Part shown: piece after piece, positions 20,820-30,834 of the stretch | Layout: each line of letters begins with the position of its first letter | Position numbering within the stretch: the first letter of the stretch is position 1 | Source of the DNA: Limnephilus marmoratus | Taxonomy: Eukaryota > Arthropoda > Insecta > Trichoptera > Limnephilidae | Direction of reading: 5' to 3' | Length of the DNA stretch: 64,000 bases | NCBI GenBank assembly: GCA_917880885.1 | Contig: OU862927.1 | Location: forward strand, 36,855,571 to 36,919,570 | Translations under genes and position numbers: made by a program | Notes under the pieces: model-generated | The model's input: only the letters and a program-made list of their open reading frames with translations | Told to the model about the DNA's origin: nothing | The model's database searches: none

Positions 20820-21060
20820 ATAAAGACAAGTGATCCTCGAGTTCGGGTCCCAGTTGCGATCACTACCTTTGGAAGCGAAAACTTCTTTGGCACCGTTGTG
20901 ATTTGAAACTCGATGAAACGAAAAAGTGACACTAAAAAAAGACAAAAATCTATAGGATTTAGCCTGCTAGATAATGTCTCCTCTTTGTGCGGTGCTTCGT
21001 TGCCTCCCCACTCTTTTCTTCCTTAGTTTTCTGAAGGTTTCACTTCTACCGCGTGTGAAT
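20820..21060 (+). repeat. Remnants of tRNA-like SINE families C and D
   Basis: GTTCGGGTCCCAGTTGCGAT at 20840 resembles the B-box region of family D at 43812. CCGTTGTGATTTGAAACTCG followed by ATGAAACG at 20892 recurs at 55628 and, reversed, at 35603. TTTCACTTCTACCGCGTGTG at 21038 matches the tail of SINE C at 28756. These are fragments with no intact unit. Confidence 0.5.
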
Positions 21061-21182
21061 TAGACATTGTATTTTTTCTGTGTCTTATTCTTTTTCATAT
21101 TTTTATTAATATAATCTTCTTCAATGGTTCAATGGTATAAAAAATATATTTTCCCCCTGTCTTTCGTTTACAATAAAATAAA

Positions 21183-21346
21183 GGGGACCGGCCAACTTGG
21201 AATGAAACCAACTCGGAAAGTCATGATAAAAAAATTGATTAAGTTAGGTTAGGGTTACCGGCAATTTTAAAATTATTTTTTCATAGCTTTTAATGATCTT
21301 TCTGAGGTGTTTCTCAGTTGGTTTCATTCTGAGTTGGCATGGAACC
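21183..21346. mobile_element. 164-bp MITE with AAAATAAA flanks
   Basis: The left arm CCAACTTGGAATGAAACCAA and a GTTACCGGCAATTTTAAAA segment mirror the right arm, with TTGGTTTCATTCTGAGTTGG at the outer end. The 8-bp AAAATAAA lies at 21175-21182 and 21347-21354. An 8-bp duplication would fit hAT or P types, but the word is low-complexity, so this is only suggestive. It is non-coding. Confidence 0.65.
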
Positions 21347-21876
21347 AAAATAAAAATAGATTAACGCAAACATAGTATAGCCTAAGTAGACGTCCGCCGC
21401 GCTTGGATGTTCCGAACACACTGGCGCGCTCGCAAGTGTGTGGAAGCCAGCCATTCGTTTGCCAGAGCTTGCCTGAGCTTGCGGCAAGCCGTTTGCCGCA
21501 AGCATGTAGCGGTACCATTACATTGTTTGTCTGTGTACGTTCAACGTTCATCTATAATGCCACTCCTGTAATAGCCAATTTATTTTCCAGCGTCGCGCGT
21601 CGCGTCGGTGTGATTTTACAATAGGCCACTTGTATGGATTTCATAACGACTTTTTGTTATTTTTAAATAAATAAATCCATTATTTAGGCTCGTGACGTCA
21701 CTATATGAAAATGTCCCGTCTCCGAAAATGTTCCTATTATTTTTTTAAAATTCCACACTGATTTATTTTTTTATATGGCATCACTTTGATTTCAGGCGAA
21801 TTTTTGAATTCGTTCACTAGATTTATTGTTTGTTCTCTGCGAACTTATCATTTGGTTTCACTTTTTGATAGATGCT

Positions 21877-21922
21877 CTGAAGAGAACCCCGTACTTTTAA
21901 TGATCTACGGGGTTCTCTTCAG
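21877..21922. other. Perfect 17-bp hairpin, 12-nt loop
   Basis: CTGAAGAGAACCCCGTA is exactly mirrored by TACGGGGTTCTCTTCAG, with loop CTTTTAATGATC. Weaker pairing continues outwards (GCT.../...GTGC). It may be a small foldback repeat, a microRNA-like precursor or another cruciform. Nothing nearby decides between these. Confidence 0.7.
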
Positions 21923-21929
21923 AACGTGC

Positions 21930-23640
21930 AGATGATGTCGGTACGTGTTTTAGAGGTATAATGATTATGGTGCTGATTTTAACAAAATAAAATTTTATAA
22001 TATTATTATTATTATTATAATTTACAAGTACAAGTATATTACATTGAATTTAGTAATATAAACGCTGTTCATTATAATGATGTATGGTCAATAAGATGGA
22101 TCAAGGAAAAAAAATATTTATGAGATGTAATATTTTTGGTATGCCTCGTTATTCTCCTGTGCAATTCGTGTGGAAAACGTTATTTTTTTTTTTAAATGAT
22201 TTTCGGCTATGTAATTATCGTTTTTTCACACCTATAAAATTATGTCCCGTCTTTCCGGTTTATAAAAAATGGTCTGATTTATCGGATTGAAATTTTCAAA
22301 AAATCCCCAGGGTTTCAAAAATTTGATTAAAAAAAAAATAAAAATGCAGAATGTCTTAGAATATTTGCCTAAACCGGAAAAAAATTAAAAAAAATGTGAT
22401 GCAAGTGGCCTATTGCTATTTTACCATCATTTACTATTGATAAAGGATTTATTAGAAGCTTAGTGGCAAAAGTAGAGTTGATATAAATTAAAAACGTGAT
22501 GCTTTTATTGTTCACTTTTTGTACAGCAGAAGCTCGACGCATTTGCGCACCAGTGCAAGAAATAATGTACATTTTATGAAAGCGACTTTAGATAATTACT
22601 GACCGGCTAAATTGGGAGTGCTTTTCTACCATTTACATACACGATTGTCTAAAAAATGTCCTTGTCTAATTTACGTCCTTAGCTAACGATAAGATTCTAG
22701 TATCAACACATTGCTCTTTACTAAGTGCGTCATTTGGTTATGTCCTTTTCTAGGAGTACATTATGTTCCGTGGGCTCGCTAAGGTGCTTTCGCCGATACC
22801 TGATAAGCCAAAGAACAGAAGTGGCACAGCGTGGAGGAGAAGTGCTTGCAGCTGGCACTGTTCCAACAGTTATTAACCCAAAGGAAGGTACTATAGCACT
22901 GGTAGGCTCCTCCTAATCACCTTAGCCCCGTTTTAACCCCTAGAGTATTTTGATTTTTTTCTTTAACTTACTTTAAAAGATCTGTCACATTCATAGTATT
23001 GTATGATCGAAAACTAACTAGATACCGCATACGTTTTTCAGAAGGACGTGCACTAAATACAACAATATCTTTTTCGCGAATACATATTTTCATTTGTCCT
23101 CAGGTCAATTTACAAAATTTATTGTAGGTACTGGTACTAGTACTATGATCTGTCTATGTACTTTTAATTTGTGTTTTTTTAAGGGTAAATTATTCTATCA
23201 ATTCCACTTCATGTTTTTCTTTTATTTTTCTGAAAAACACTGTTTTTAAAAGCAGATGAAAAATTCTTTCATATTTTGAAAGTAGATACAAATGTAATTA
23301 TGCAATTGAAAATATTTAAATTTTGATTTCTAAAATAGGGGACCCTTTTTACTATGGTTTTGTCGCCTACCGATAGTTTTTTTCTCGTAAACTGTAAAAA
23401 TACCACCTTTTATGAAACTAAAAAACATATTAATTCAGAAATGTATTATAAAGGTTACTGTCACTTTTGTTTTAGTTTCGTTTGCAAATAATGAATAGAA
23501 GATTCACAAACACTCGCACAGTTTCACAGACTTTTGGAATTTATTACAATTATTTGGAAGTGTCTACGATAAACTTTTCAATGCAAATACAAAGCGTGGT
23601 GTTACCAATTACTAATAATACAAAAGGAGATATATAAATT
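21930..23640. other. AT-rich intergenic DNA with one weak exon candidate
   Basis: Between 22745 and 22880 an AG following TCCTTTTCTAG and a GTACTA bound an open frame (SLRCFRRYLISQRTEVAQRG, GEVLAAGTVPTVINPKE). Composition rises in GC there. No family is recognised, so it is left as a possible exon. The rest is featureless. Confidence 0.25.
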
Positions 23641-23920
23641 TTTAACTGTCCGAATTAGTTCGTTCCATATATAGTCCACAAGAATGCTGTACTGCTGTCG
23701 TTGTACTGTGTACTAAAGGGCACAAAAATTCCAAAGGGGTTAAAATGGAAAGAAATTAGGTCCAAGACCTAAGACTTGAAAATTCTCGTTTTACGGGTTA
23801 CTAGAATTTGTAAAGTGCAGGGGGATACTTACCATAAAAGTTCAGTAAAATGTTGGAGTCATTTCACGGTAGAAGACATCATTATGTACATTATGAAAGA
23901 CCGATATTTGAAGAATTTAT

Positions 23921-24108
23921 TGTGGTGAACGTATGTCTTGCAGTATGAGACAGAGACATGCGTGTATGAGTGAGACAGCATGAGGAACATATAAAAGGGT
24001 GTGATTGCAGTCCATTGTCCTCTTTGCCATCAGACTTCCTACGAAGCACCACTGTACAATATCTCGGAATAAACATCAATAGTCTACCTACGACTTATTA
24101 TTGTCTAC
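23921..24108 (+). repeat. Possible solo LTR fragment
   Basis: The segment starts TGTGG, has a TATA-like CATATAAAAGGGTGTG at 23990, an AATAAAC signal at 24071, and ends TCTACA at 24108. This promoter-to-polyadenylation spacing is LTR-like. No partner LTR, primer-binding site or target duplication was confirmed, so the call is tentative. Confidence 0.25.
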
Positions 24109-24429
24109 ACCCCATACTGAGATCATAATCAGAGGAATCTGGATCCATCATCCACAATGAGTCCAGAAGTAATGATGATAACCGGCCACGGTCATCGCAT
24201 TTATTACCATTAGGATAAATTTTGTTCCAACTTTAGGCCTTTACCAACTATTTCATCATAAAGCAGTAAAATTTTCGCGAATGGTGATTCTGGCGTTACG
24301 CAATTTTAACAGTATATACAGCCGGGATTTTCTGGGTCAATGAAAATATTTTATTGGCAACGTCATTTTAATCATAAGTTTTACGGATTTGAACTAAAAG
24401 ACGTCATATTGTTCATTTTTTAAAATTTA

Positions 24430-24905
24430 GCTCCACAGGAGGCCCTGAAGGAAATAATTCCCCTCAGGGCCTATTTCATTTTTGAGAATGCTGTGTGGAG
24501 GGTCTTTTGAGGAAAGGAAGGAGAAGTTCTTGGAAAGAAAAAGATACGAGGGGGAGTAGGAATCAGGGTCAGTGGTCATAGGTCAGTATCTCCAGGAGTG
24601 ACGGACGTATGAAACTATCTCTTCCGCTGCGGTAGAAGATGAGATGATGCCGGAGAGATCAAAAGATCTCCCTCAACCGGTCTCTCTTAATGCGGCCTGA
24701 CACGTAGCTGGTGGGTAGATGCATCCACCGCCAAAACTCGGACAAACTTTTCCCTATGAATCGGAGCACCCCTGCTAAGTCACTAAACGTAGCGAACCAT
24801 TTGGGGTGGCCTACAGCGGAGGTTATCCAATAAATGGATCCCGGGCGGCGGTACCCGTACCCTGGTCTTGGAGTGAAGTGTGTCTAGGTCTTGGTGGCGA
24901 ATAAC
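24430..24905 (-). repeat. Repeat B copy (near full length)
   Basis: On the minus strand it reads the repeat B order: GGGTACCGCCGCCCGGGATCC-like start, a GGTTCGCTACGTTTAGTGAC segment, a GCAGGGGTGCTCC segment, TCTTCCTTTCC-type tract, and the hairpin-forming end CCCTCCACACAGCATTCTC ... CCTGTGGAGCT. Other copies lie at 27243, 29140, 29500, 34590/35111, 36870, 37062, 37505, 53160 and 62963. It is non-coding, 430-480 bp. Class unknown, possibly SINE or a LINE-derived family. Confidence 0.75.
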
Positions 24906-24906
24906 C

Positions 24907-25250
24907 CCCAAAAAATCACAATAAGTCTTGGTCCGGATTGGATTTGGTCTTCCTCAAAAGGTGTCAAGATTTTACACGTGTTTGCAAACTATAGTGGCAC
25001 ACGTTTTATCAGGGTGATTTATCTGTTTATTATCTGACGTACCTATCTTATACAGACTCATGTTGATATCGTGTCCTACCCAACACTGTGCAACACGGCG
25101 TTATAACCCAAAAAATCACAATAAGTCTTTGTCCGGATTGGATTTGGTCTTTCTCAAAAGGAGTCAAGATTTTACACGTGTCTGCAAAGTGTTGTGGCAC
25201 ATGCTTTAACAGGGTGATTCCTCTCGTTTATTTTCTGACGTAGGTATATT
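24907..25250 (+). repeat. Two-unit tandem repeat, period about 199 bp
   Basis: CCAAAAAATCACAATAAGTC, then TGTCCGGATTGGATTTGGTC, TCAAGATTTTACACGTGT and CAGGGTGATT occur at 24907-25052 and again at 25106-25249 with about 10% change. Only two units are present. Confidence 0.8.
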
Positions 25251-25494
25251 GTTCCACGGCGTAACATCAGGAATTTCTAGTTAATTAAACTTATCAAGTA
25301 CATTAACTTCTTTATGCTCCATCGTCTGCCAGCTTTTGGTTTCCGTTCTGCTCAAGATGTCCGCATTTGGAAAACACAAGTCTTACGCGAAAATTTCCAT
25401 GAGACGTGGCACGAATCCAAGTGCATCTTCAACACTGAACAAATAATTACTAGATGTGTGGTTTATACCGTACTAGCGATTTCCTGGTATACGT

Positions 25495-25735
25495 TGCAAT
25501 GCCATTTAATAAAGAAATTCTTTCTCCCTGCGTGTCCTTTCCCATCAGTCCCGTTCCCCTTCCGCCACCCTTTCCCCTCTCATGACCCCTTCCTCTCACG
25601 CGTTCTCTCTCCACTTTCACCGCCTTCCCTCTCCCCTCTCCCGCGTTCCATGTATTCAGTCCCAGTACATTCAGTTTTCAAACAGCTCGCGTGCCACCTA
25701 TTACAATTTTTTATTCAAATTTTCTTTTCATATAT
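25495..25735 (-). mobile_element. Helitron-like family HB, 3' part
   Basis: Reading the minus strand, the end GCATTGCAACG...ACCAGGAAATCGCTAG preceded by an AGAAAGAATTTCTTTATTAA-type segment and a G-rich stretch matches the 3' half of the element at 52019. It is truncated near TGAAAAGAAAATTTGAATA. Confidence 0.55.
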
Positions 25736-25854
25736 TACAATTTTTTCATTTTATTATCAGAACAATCAATCAAATTTGGTAGGTACCTAACACAGGTACC
25801 TATTTTAGGTAGGTAGGTACCTAACACAGATACCTAACTAACTAACTAACTCAC

Positions 25855-26075
25855 CATCACGCCGTTTCCCCGCAGGGGTAGGCAGAGAGGACGGACCGCC
25901 AAACAACTCGATCTTGGCACACACTCCTTGCCTCGTTCACATTCATACATCGTCTCATACATGCTCTTCTATTATTTCGACTCTTCACATGGCCCGACTC
26001 ATGTATCTGATTCACTTTGTCGTGCCATGTCTTCCTCGGGCGTCCCCGACTTCTTCTTCCATTCACATTTGCGTC
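25855..26075 (-). pseudogene. LINE C-terminal tail fragment (LINE-T)
   Basis: The minus strand reads NGRRSRGRPRKTWHDKVNQI, HESGHVKSRNNRRACM and MNVNEARSVCQDRVVWRSVL. This is nearly identical in protein to the plus-strand copy at 39640-39950. A TAACTAACTAAC simple tail sits on its 3' side at 25836-25850, as in LINEs that end in short tandem repeats. Upstream domains are absent. Confidence 0.8.
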
Positions 26076-26319
26076 AATATCTATTACTTATTATTCGAAA
26101 ATTGAATTTTAATTCAGAAATCGATGGTTTGTAAAATGTCATTCTCAAATTGAGACATTTTTGACAGTTTCGTAAGAGTTTTTGTAATGATTAAAAAACT
26201 TTTCAGTTGTATTGTCATGTGGTTGTAATAATTTTGAAACCTTCGCGAGGGTGGAAAGAAGGTATTTTGAAAGTTACAAACATTTCCTATGCTAACAACA
26301 TATAGACATATACATGTAA

Positions 26320-26485
26320 GGGAACGTACCCATACTACGTGACCAACTTTTTGCAATTTTTAACCCCCCCCCCCCGGTGACCAAAAACCTATTTGTACCA
26401 ATTTATTACTATCATTTGTACCAAGCGTGACATTTTGAAGACCTCCCCCCCCCCTAAACGTGTCACGTAGTATGGGTACGTTCCC
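26320..26485. mobile_element. Harbinger-like MITE (family M2)
   Basis: GGGAACGTACCCATACTACG(TGAC) is mirrored exactly by (GTCA)CGTAGTATGGGTACGTTCCC, enclosing 166 bp with two C-runs. TAA is duplicated at 26317-26319 and 26486-26488. It sits about 100 bp upstream of the IDS exon, in what would be the intron. Confidence 0.85.
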
Positions 26486-26585
26486 TAAGCAATCATATTT
26501 TGATTTTTATGTATACAGATTTCTTACAAATTTATATAAGACTTTTTGATTGCAAAATGATTATCTGGCCCCTGGCGTGAAACAG

Positions 26586-26975
26586 TGGGAAATTATACAA
26601 CTTTGCCACAATATTTTAAAGAGCTGGGTTATAAATCCTACAGTATTGGAAAAGTGTTCCATCCTGGAAAGAGTTCGAATTTTACTGATGATTTTCCCTA
26701 CAGCTGGTCAGTTGAACCTTATCACCCCTCAACACAGATTTACAAGGATTCTAAAACTTGCATTGATGAAACCACTGGTTTTCTGGAGGGCAATCTAATC
26801 TGCCCAGTTGTGACAGAATTCCAACCAGAAGGAACTCTCCCAGACATACAAATCGCAGAAACTGTAGTAGAGATATTAAAACAACATAAACAAGCATTGC
26901 ACAAACAACCATATTTTATGGCTGTTGGCTTTCACAAGCCACACATTCCTTTAAGATTTCCAAAGCAATTCTTGG
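26586..26975 (+). CDS. IDS: Iduronate 2-sulfatase-like internal exon
   Basis: The 130 codons follow lysosomal iduronate-2-sulfatase closely: GNYTTLPQYFKELGYKSYSI, GKVFHPGKSSNFTDDFPYSW, VEPYHPSTQIYKDSKTC, NLICPV, EGTLPDIQIAETVVEILK and FMAVGFHKPHIPLRFPKQFL. The enzyme removes sulfate from iduronate in heparan and dermatan sulfate. Lys and His of GKVFHPG and the His pair of GFHKPHIP are active-site positions and are kept. The exon ends at a strong donor (G|GTAAGT after 26975). The CAG at 26583-26585 is the nearest acceptor, giving a phase 1-1 exon. Just upstream, codons resembling the expected YWRETV stretch are split by an 8-nt insertion and a stop, so the acceptor may lie further left and this copy may be damaged. 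No other IDS exon is seen in the window. An active gene with long introns and a gene fragment are both possible. Confidence 0.8.
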
Positions 26976-27058
26976 GTAAGTACTTATCACACATAGAAAA
27001 ACGCATTTTTTCACGGGGTTTATACATATAATCAGCAATGGTTTATAGGATAACTTTC
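26976..27058. other. Putative IDS intron start
   Basis: The donor GTAAGTACTTATC is followed by AT-rich sequence and then SINE and repeat B copies, as expected of a long insect intron. Whether the intron is real depends on the exon being functional. Confidence 0.4.
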
Positions 27059-27235
27059 GGCTTTCTTTTGTGTTTTCTTTTGCCTGTTCATTTTGGAATG
27101 GTTTGAAGATTGGATATTGATTTTACAAAAATAGAAATGTGCATCAGTTTTTTAGATTTCGTAGGGTTTGATCCCTGGTAGGCTGAACGTCTACAAATAT
27201 TCGTCAGGCGCTTTATGCCACTACGCTAAAGGGAA
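27059..27235 (-). mobile_element. tRNA-derived SINE family C, diverged
   Basis: The minus strand carries the tRNA-like head (GGTATAGTG-equivalent region, GGGATCAAACCCTACGAAAT as a diverged B box) and then the body AATATCCAATCTTCAAACCA and CAAAAGAAAACACAAAAG. It is the same arrangement as the better copy at 28570. Confidence 0.65.
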
Positions 27236-27242
27236 CTACAAT

Positions 27243-27695
27243 TTGGGAGGCGGGTATGGGTACTGCCGCCCCGGGAACCATCTATTAGATAACCAACACC
27301 CCTGCCACAGATCACCCCAAATGGTTCCCTTCGTTTGGTGACTTAGCAGGGATGCCCGGGTTTAAGAGGTGAAGTTTGTCCGGGTCTTGGCGGCGGATGC
27401 GTCTGCCCACCAGCTGCACAGCAGGCCGGATCGGGAGAGAATGGTTGAAGGAGTCCCTTCGACTTTTCCAGCCGTTCTCTCTCGGAACATCGCCTTGCAC
27501 CGCAGTGGGAGGGGTGGATTCGTCCGTCACTACTGACCACCAGATTCCTACCCACACCTAATACCCTTTTCTTTCCCAGAACTTATTCTCCTTCCCTATC
27601 CTAAAAAGACCCTCCACACAGCATCCCCAAAGATGACAGATGGGGAATATTTTACTCAAGGCCTCCTGTGTGGAGCTAATGTAAAAAAAAAACTT
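27243..27695 (+). repeat. Repeat B copy (full length)
   Basis: It starts GGGAGGCGGGTATGGGTACT, continues GCCCCGGGAACC, TTCGTTTGGTGACTTAGCAG, TTGGCGGCGGATGCGTCTGC, CCTTGCACCGCAGTGGGAGG and TCTTTCCCAGAACT, and ends with the hairpin CCTCCACACAGCATCCCC ... CCTCCTGTGTGGAGCTAATG and an A-run. ORFs on both strands reflect GC content and have no motifs. Confidence 0.8.
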
Positions 27696-28276
27696 ACTTG
27701 GGATGGTGGATTTATCGTATTACATTGGAACTGAGTACCTTTGCTATATTTTTATTGCTATATCATTCTCTCGCAGGCTAAATCCTATAGATGTACCTGT
27801 TTAGCTCTTTTTAGTGTCGCTCATTTCCTTTTCATCGAAAAATTACAACGGTGCTAAGGTAGTTATCACTTCAAAAGTGAGCTTACTTCGGAAAAACATA
27901 CACAACACACTTCTTTCGATTAATATCTTCAGTGATGTTGGACGTATGTAACGAATGCATTTTATAGAAAATAGAATTCAGAGTTATAAAGTGTTGATTA
28001 CGTATTTAATGACTAGCGTTGTATTTAAATTACCCCATTAAATGAATTTGAAGAAAGCTTTTCCTTGGATCGCGTCAGTCTATTGTAGATGGGTTATTTG
28101 GCAGCAAAATGTATCTAGGTACTAGAAATAAATTTATGGAATGCAAAATATTCACGACCAACCTACACAAATTTCAATCAAAGTTTTAAATAATAATGCA
28201 GACTGAATGGTGCAGAGACGAGATCCCCGAGGCGGTTGTGTGGTAAAATCATGTATGACTGTTTGGAAAATGAGGA
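27696..28276. other. Intergenic or intronic, nothing recognised
   Basis: No supported feature. Composition is AT-rich with no paired ends. Confidence 0.3.
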
Positions 28277-28970
28277 GAATTGGCGCTCTTAATATTCCCA
28301 CCATTACGGAACGGCGGCTGTACAAAAAAGGCAATGAACTTGCGTTCCTTATCACAATAATGCTGCAGCTCTTTCTTGCACATTAAATAATGGTGAGACA
28401 AAAGATGAGACATACAATGTACGTATGTCTGTTTCCTTCAAAGTACTATTCGGATGAAACGGAAAAGACGCACTACGGCACCTGCGAAGCATCAAACTGC
28501 GCTCAAGGCTCCTATTTTTCAAGGTCTACGCTTATTTTTATGGGTCGTGGGAATATAAGCGCTTCGCCGAGCGCGTCCCATAGCGCAGCGGTATAGTGCG
28601 TCGCAAATGTTAGCGGCCAGAGAAATCCATCGGACGGAGGTTCGAATCCTACGAAATCCAAAAAAATATTTTGTTTTTGTAAATCAACATCCAATCTTCA
28701 AACCACTTTAAAATAAACAAGAAAAGGCAAAAGAAAGTGACATCTAGCAACTTTCTAATTTCACTTCTATCGCGTGTGAATTACACACTCTATTTTTTTT
28801 CCTTAGGAGGAAACAAACAAACGTACATTGTGTGTTTCATCCTTTGTCTCACCATTATTTAAAGTGTAAGAAAGAGCTACAGCATTATTGTAATAAGGAT
28901 TGTATGTTTATTGCCTTTTTATACCGTCGCCGTTCCGTAAACGTGGGAATATTTAAACGCCTATTCGCAA
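28277..28970. repeat. Inverted arms flanking a SINE C copy
   Basis: 28280-28440 and 28800-28965 are inverted copies of about 160 bp: AATATTCCCACCATTACGGA, GCAATGAACTTG, ATAATGCTGCAGCTCTTTCT and AATAATGGTGAGACAAA on the left, with the complement on the right. Parts recur at 53690-53775 and 63815-63895. The centre holds the SINE at 28570-28800. It may be a palindromic DNA element carrying a SINE, or two insertions in opposite directions. Confidence 0.65.
28570..28800 (+). mobile_element. tRNA-derived SINE family C
   Basis: CATAGCGCAGCGGTATAGTG serves as A-box region and GGAGGTTCGAATCCTACGAA as B box, about 55 bp apart. The tail reads CAACATCCAATCTTCAAACC, CAAGAAAAGGCAAAAGAAAG, TGACATCTAGCAACTTTCTA and TTCACTTCTATCGCGTGTGA. 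Other copies lie at 27059 (-) and 35310 (-). Expression would be by RNA polymerase III. Confidence 0.75.
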
Positions 28971-28974
28971 ATAA

Positions 28975-29030
28975 TGCAAGGCTAATGTTAGAGTAATGAG
29001 TAAGATTAAGAAAGGTACCCCCAAAGCAGA
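28975..29030 (+). repeat. Small LINE-T remnant
   Basis: GCAAGGCTAATGTTAGAGTA followed by ATGAGTAAGATTAAGAAAGG matches the stretch at 39693-39735 of the LINE-T copy (codons for a KADVNVMSKIKKG peptide). Only about 50 bp remains. Confidence 0.6.
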
Positions 29031-29134
29031 TAAACGAAGGAATAGAAGGGGTGTAAGGTGTGTTTACCGACTAATCGTCGACTAGAACCGACCATAAATG
29101 TGACCGGATGGTCGGCTTCTAACACTCTTTACAC

Positions 29135-29290
29135 TATCCACCCCTAATACCCTTCTCCTTCCCAGAACTTCTTCTTTTTTCTTTCCTAAAAATACCCTCC
29201 ACACAGCATCTCCAAAGATGACATAGGTCCTGAGGGGAATTATTTTCTTCAGGGCCTCCAGTGTGGAGCAAATTTGAAAAAAAAAAACAA
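29135..29290 (+). repeat. Repeat B, 3' third
   Basis: CCCCTAATACCCTTCTCCTT, CCAGAACTTCTTC and the conserved end CCCTCCACACAGCATCTCC ... GGGCCTCCAGTGTGGAGC, then A-run. The 5' part is absent. Confidence 0.75.
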
Positions 29291-29499
29291 AAAAGCTACA
29301 GAAAAACTGGATATAAAGTAAATCTCCTGTACACAGGTACTACACGTGTTATATATTTAAGAATCATTGTACCAGTCTGAAGATGTCCGTAACAGGCTGA
29401 AACCGATTGCGGTCAGGTATAAATTAAGTGGAAAAAGTTTTAAATTGTTTTTTTTTTATTATTAGTGGAGATGGGGCGCGTTCGGAAACCTTAACCAAA

Positions 29500-29725
29500 T
29501 AAAGTAAGGGGGGGGGGGGGGTTGGATTCATACGTCCGTTACTCTTGGACAAATTGACCCTCAGATTCCTACCCATCCCTCACACCTTTTTGCATTCCCA
29601 TAACTTCCCCTACTTCCTTTTCTTAAAAACACCCCTCTACACAGAATCCCCAAAGATGACAGAGGCCATGATGGGAATTATTTTCCTAGGCCTTCTATGT
29701 GGAGCTATAATGTGAAAAAAATGTC
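29500..29725 (+). repeat. Repeat B, 3' part preceded by a G-run
   Basis: A 14-base G-run (about 29508-29521) precedes ATTCATACGTCCGTTACTCT, CCTCAGATTCCTACCCATCC and the hairpin end CTACACAGAATCCCC ... CTTCTATGTGGAGCTATAAT. Confidence 0.7.
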
Positions 29726-29759
29726 GTAATTTTTCAAGTTTACTAACGAAAGATGAATT

Positions 29760-30250
29760 TCGGATCTTCTTTTGAAAAGCAATGATCTTGAGGCAAATCA
29801 TCATCATCACTCTTGGCTCTACAATCCCTGGTGGGTCTTGGCCTCCTCAAGAGTCTTCCTCCACTCATCTCGGTTTTGTGCCAGCCCTCTACAGTTTCTG
29901 CTCCAAGGTAAATATACCTTTGAGGACGTTGTCGCTCCATCTTAATCTTAGTCTCCCAGGCTCCTTCGGTCTTATTGGTCTTGTGTTCAGCAGGGACTTT
30001 GGTGCTTGATGCTCGGTCATTCTCTCTGCATGACCCAGCCACCGAAGTCTTCCCAGTTTTTAAATTTTAGTATATAGCTTGTTGTAATGTCTGTGCCAAA
30101 ATCCATTTTCTAAAACTGTCCGAAGACACGCCTCAAAATTTTCTTTTCAAAAACGTCCAGTGCTCGCTCATTCCTCTTTGTTAGTACCCAAGCCTCAGCT
30201 GCGTATGTGAGTACTGGTCTGAATAAATGTTCGTCTTGAGGCCAATATAT
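29760..30250 (-). pseudogene. RTE-like LINE C-terminal fragment (LINE-G)
   Basis: The minus strand encodes, through frameshifts, the same tail as the plus-strand copy at 47330-48105: TYAAEAWVLTKRNERALD, a FGTDITTSYIL-like bridge, GRLRWLGHAER-type residues and ASSTKVPAEHKTN, then LIW...KMERQRPQRYIYLG. The 3' end has a CATCATCATC simple tail at 29800-29812, equivalent to GATGATGATG at 48093. The RT core is missing. Confidence 0.75.
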
Positions 30251-30834
30251 ATTATAAAATACTCAGCTTCCCAAATTATATGCTAGTAATGTAATATTCT
30301 TGAAAGACATGTATTATTACTAAATACTTGTTGAATTATTATGATTTAGAGAAGTTTCTAGAAGATCCATCTTAAACTAATTAGTTTTGTGAATTACAAC
30401 AATATTAATTGAAGTACGTGATAGTTTGCCAATGAATTTACACATGTTTATGTGTATTTACAGACGTTAAGTTGTTATAAGAGGATAATAAACCGCTAAA
30501 CAGACATTTGGCCGACGTCCTGAGATAACCTTGGCATTAGATCAGCTAGGTGCCCTGAACTTCAAAGGTGTATTAAATAAATTTCTGAGAATATTCGCCA
30601 ATCAGGTTTAGAGATATAATTACTTCATACGTTCGGTTTAGCCGTTGAATTAGATAACAGACTTTAGAAATGCCTTCCATGGATATTTTAATGAAACTGT
30701 TATTTTAGCACGCGCTTTGTTTCTTTTACACTGGCTAACATCGTGTATCGCCATTTCGTTTGGTCGAATTTAAAATTTCATAATGGTGATGAACCGAATA
30801 TCTATATTTAATATTTAAGCCAAGAATGGTATAA
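30251..30834. other. AT-rich intergenic DNA
   Basis: No supported features. Confidence 0.3.
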
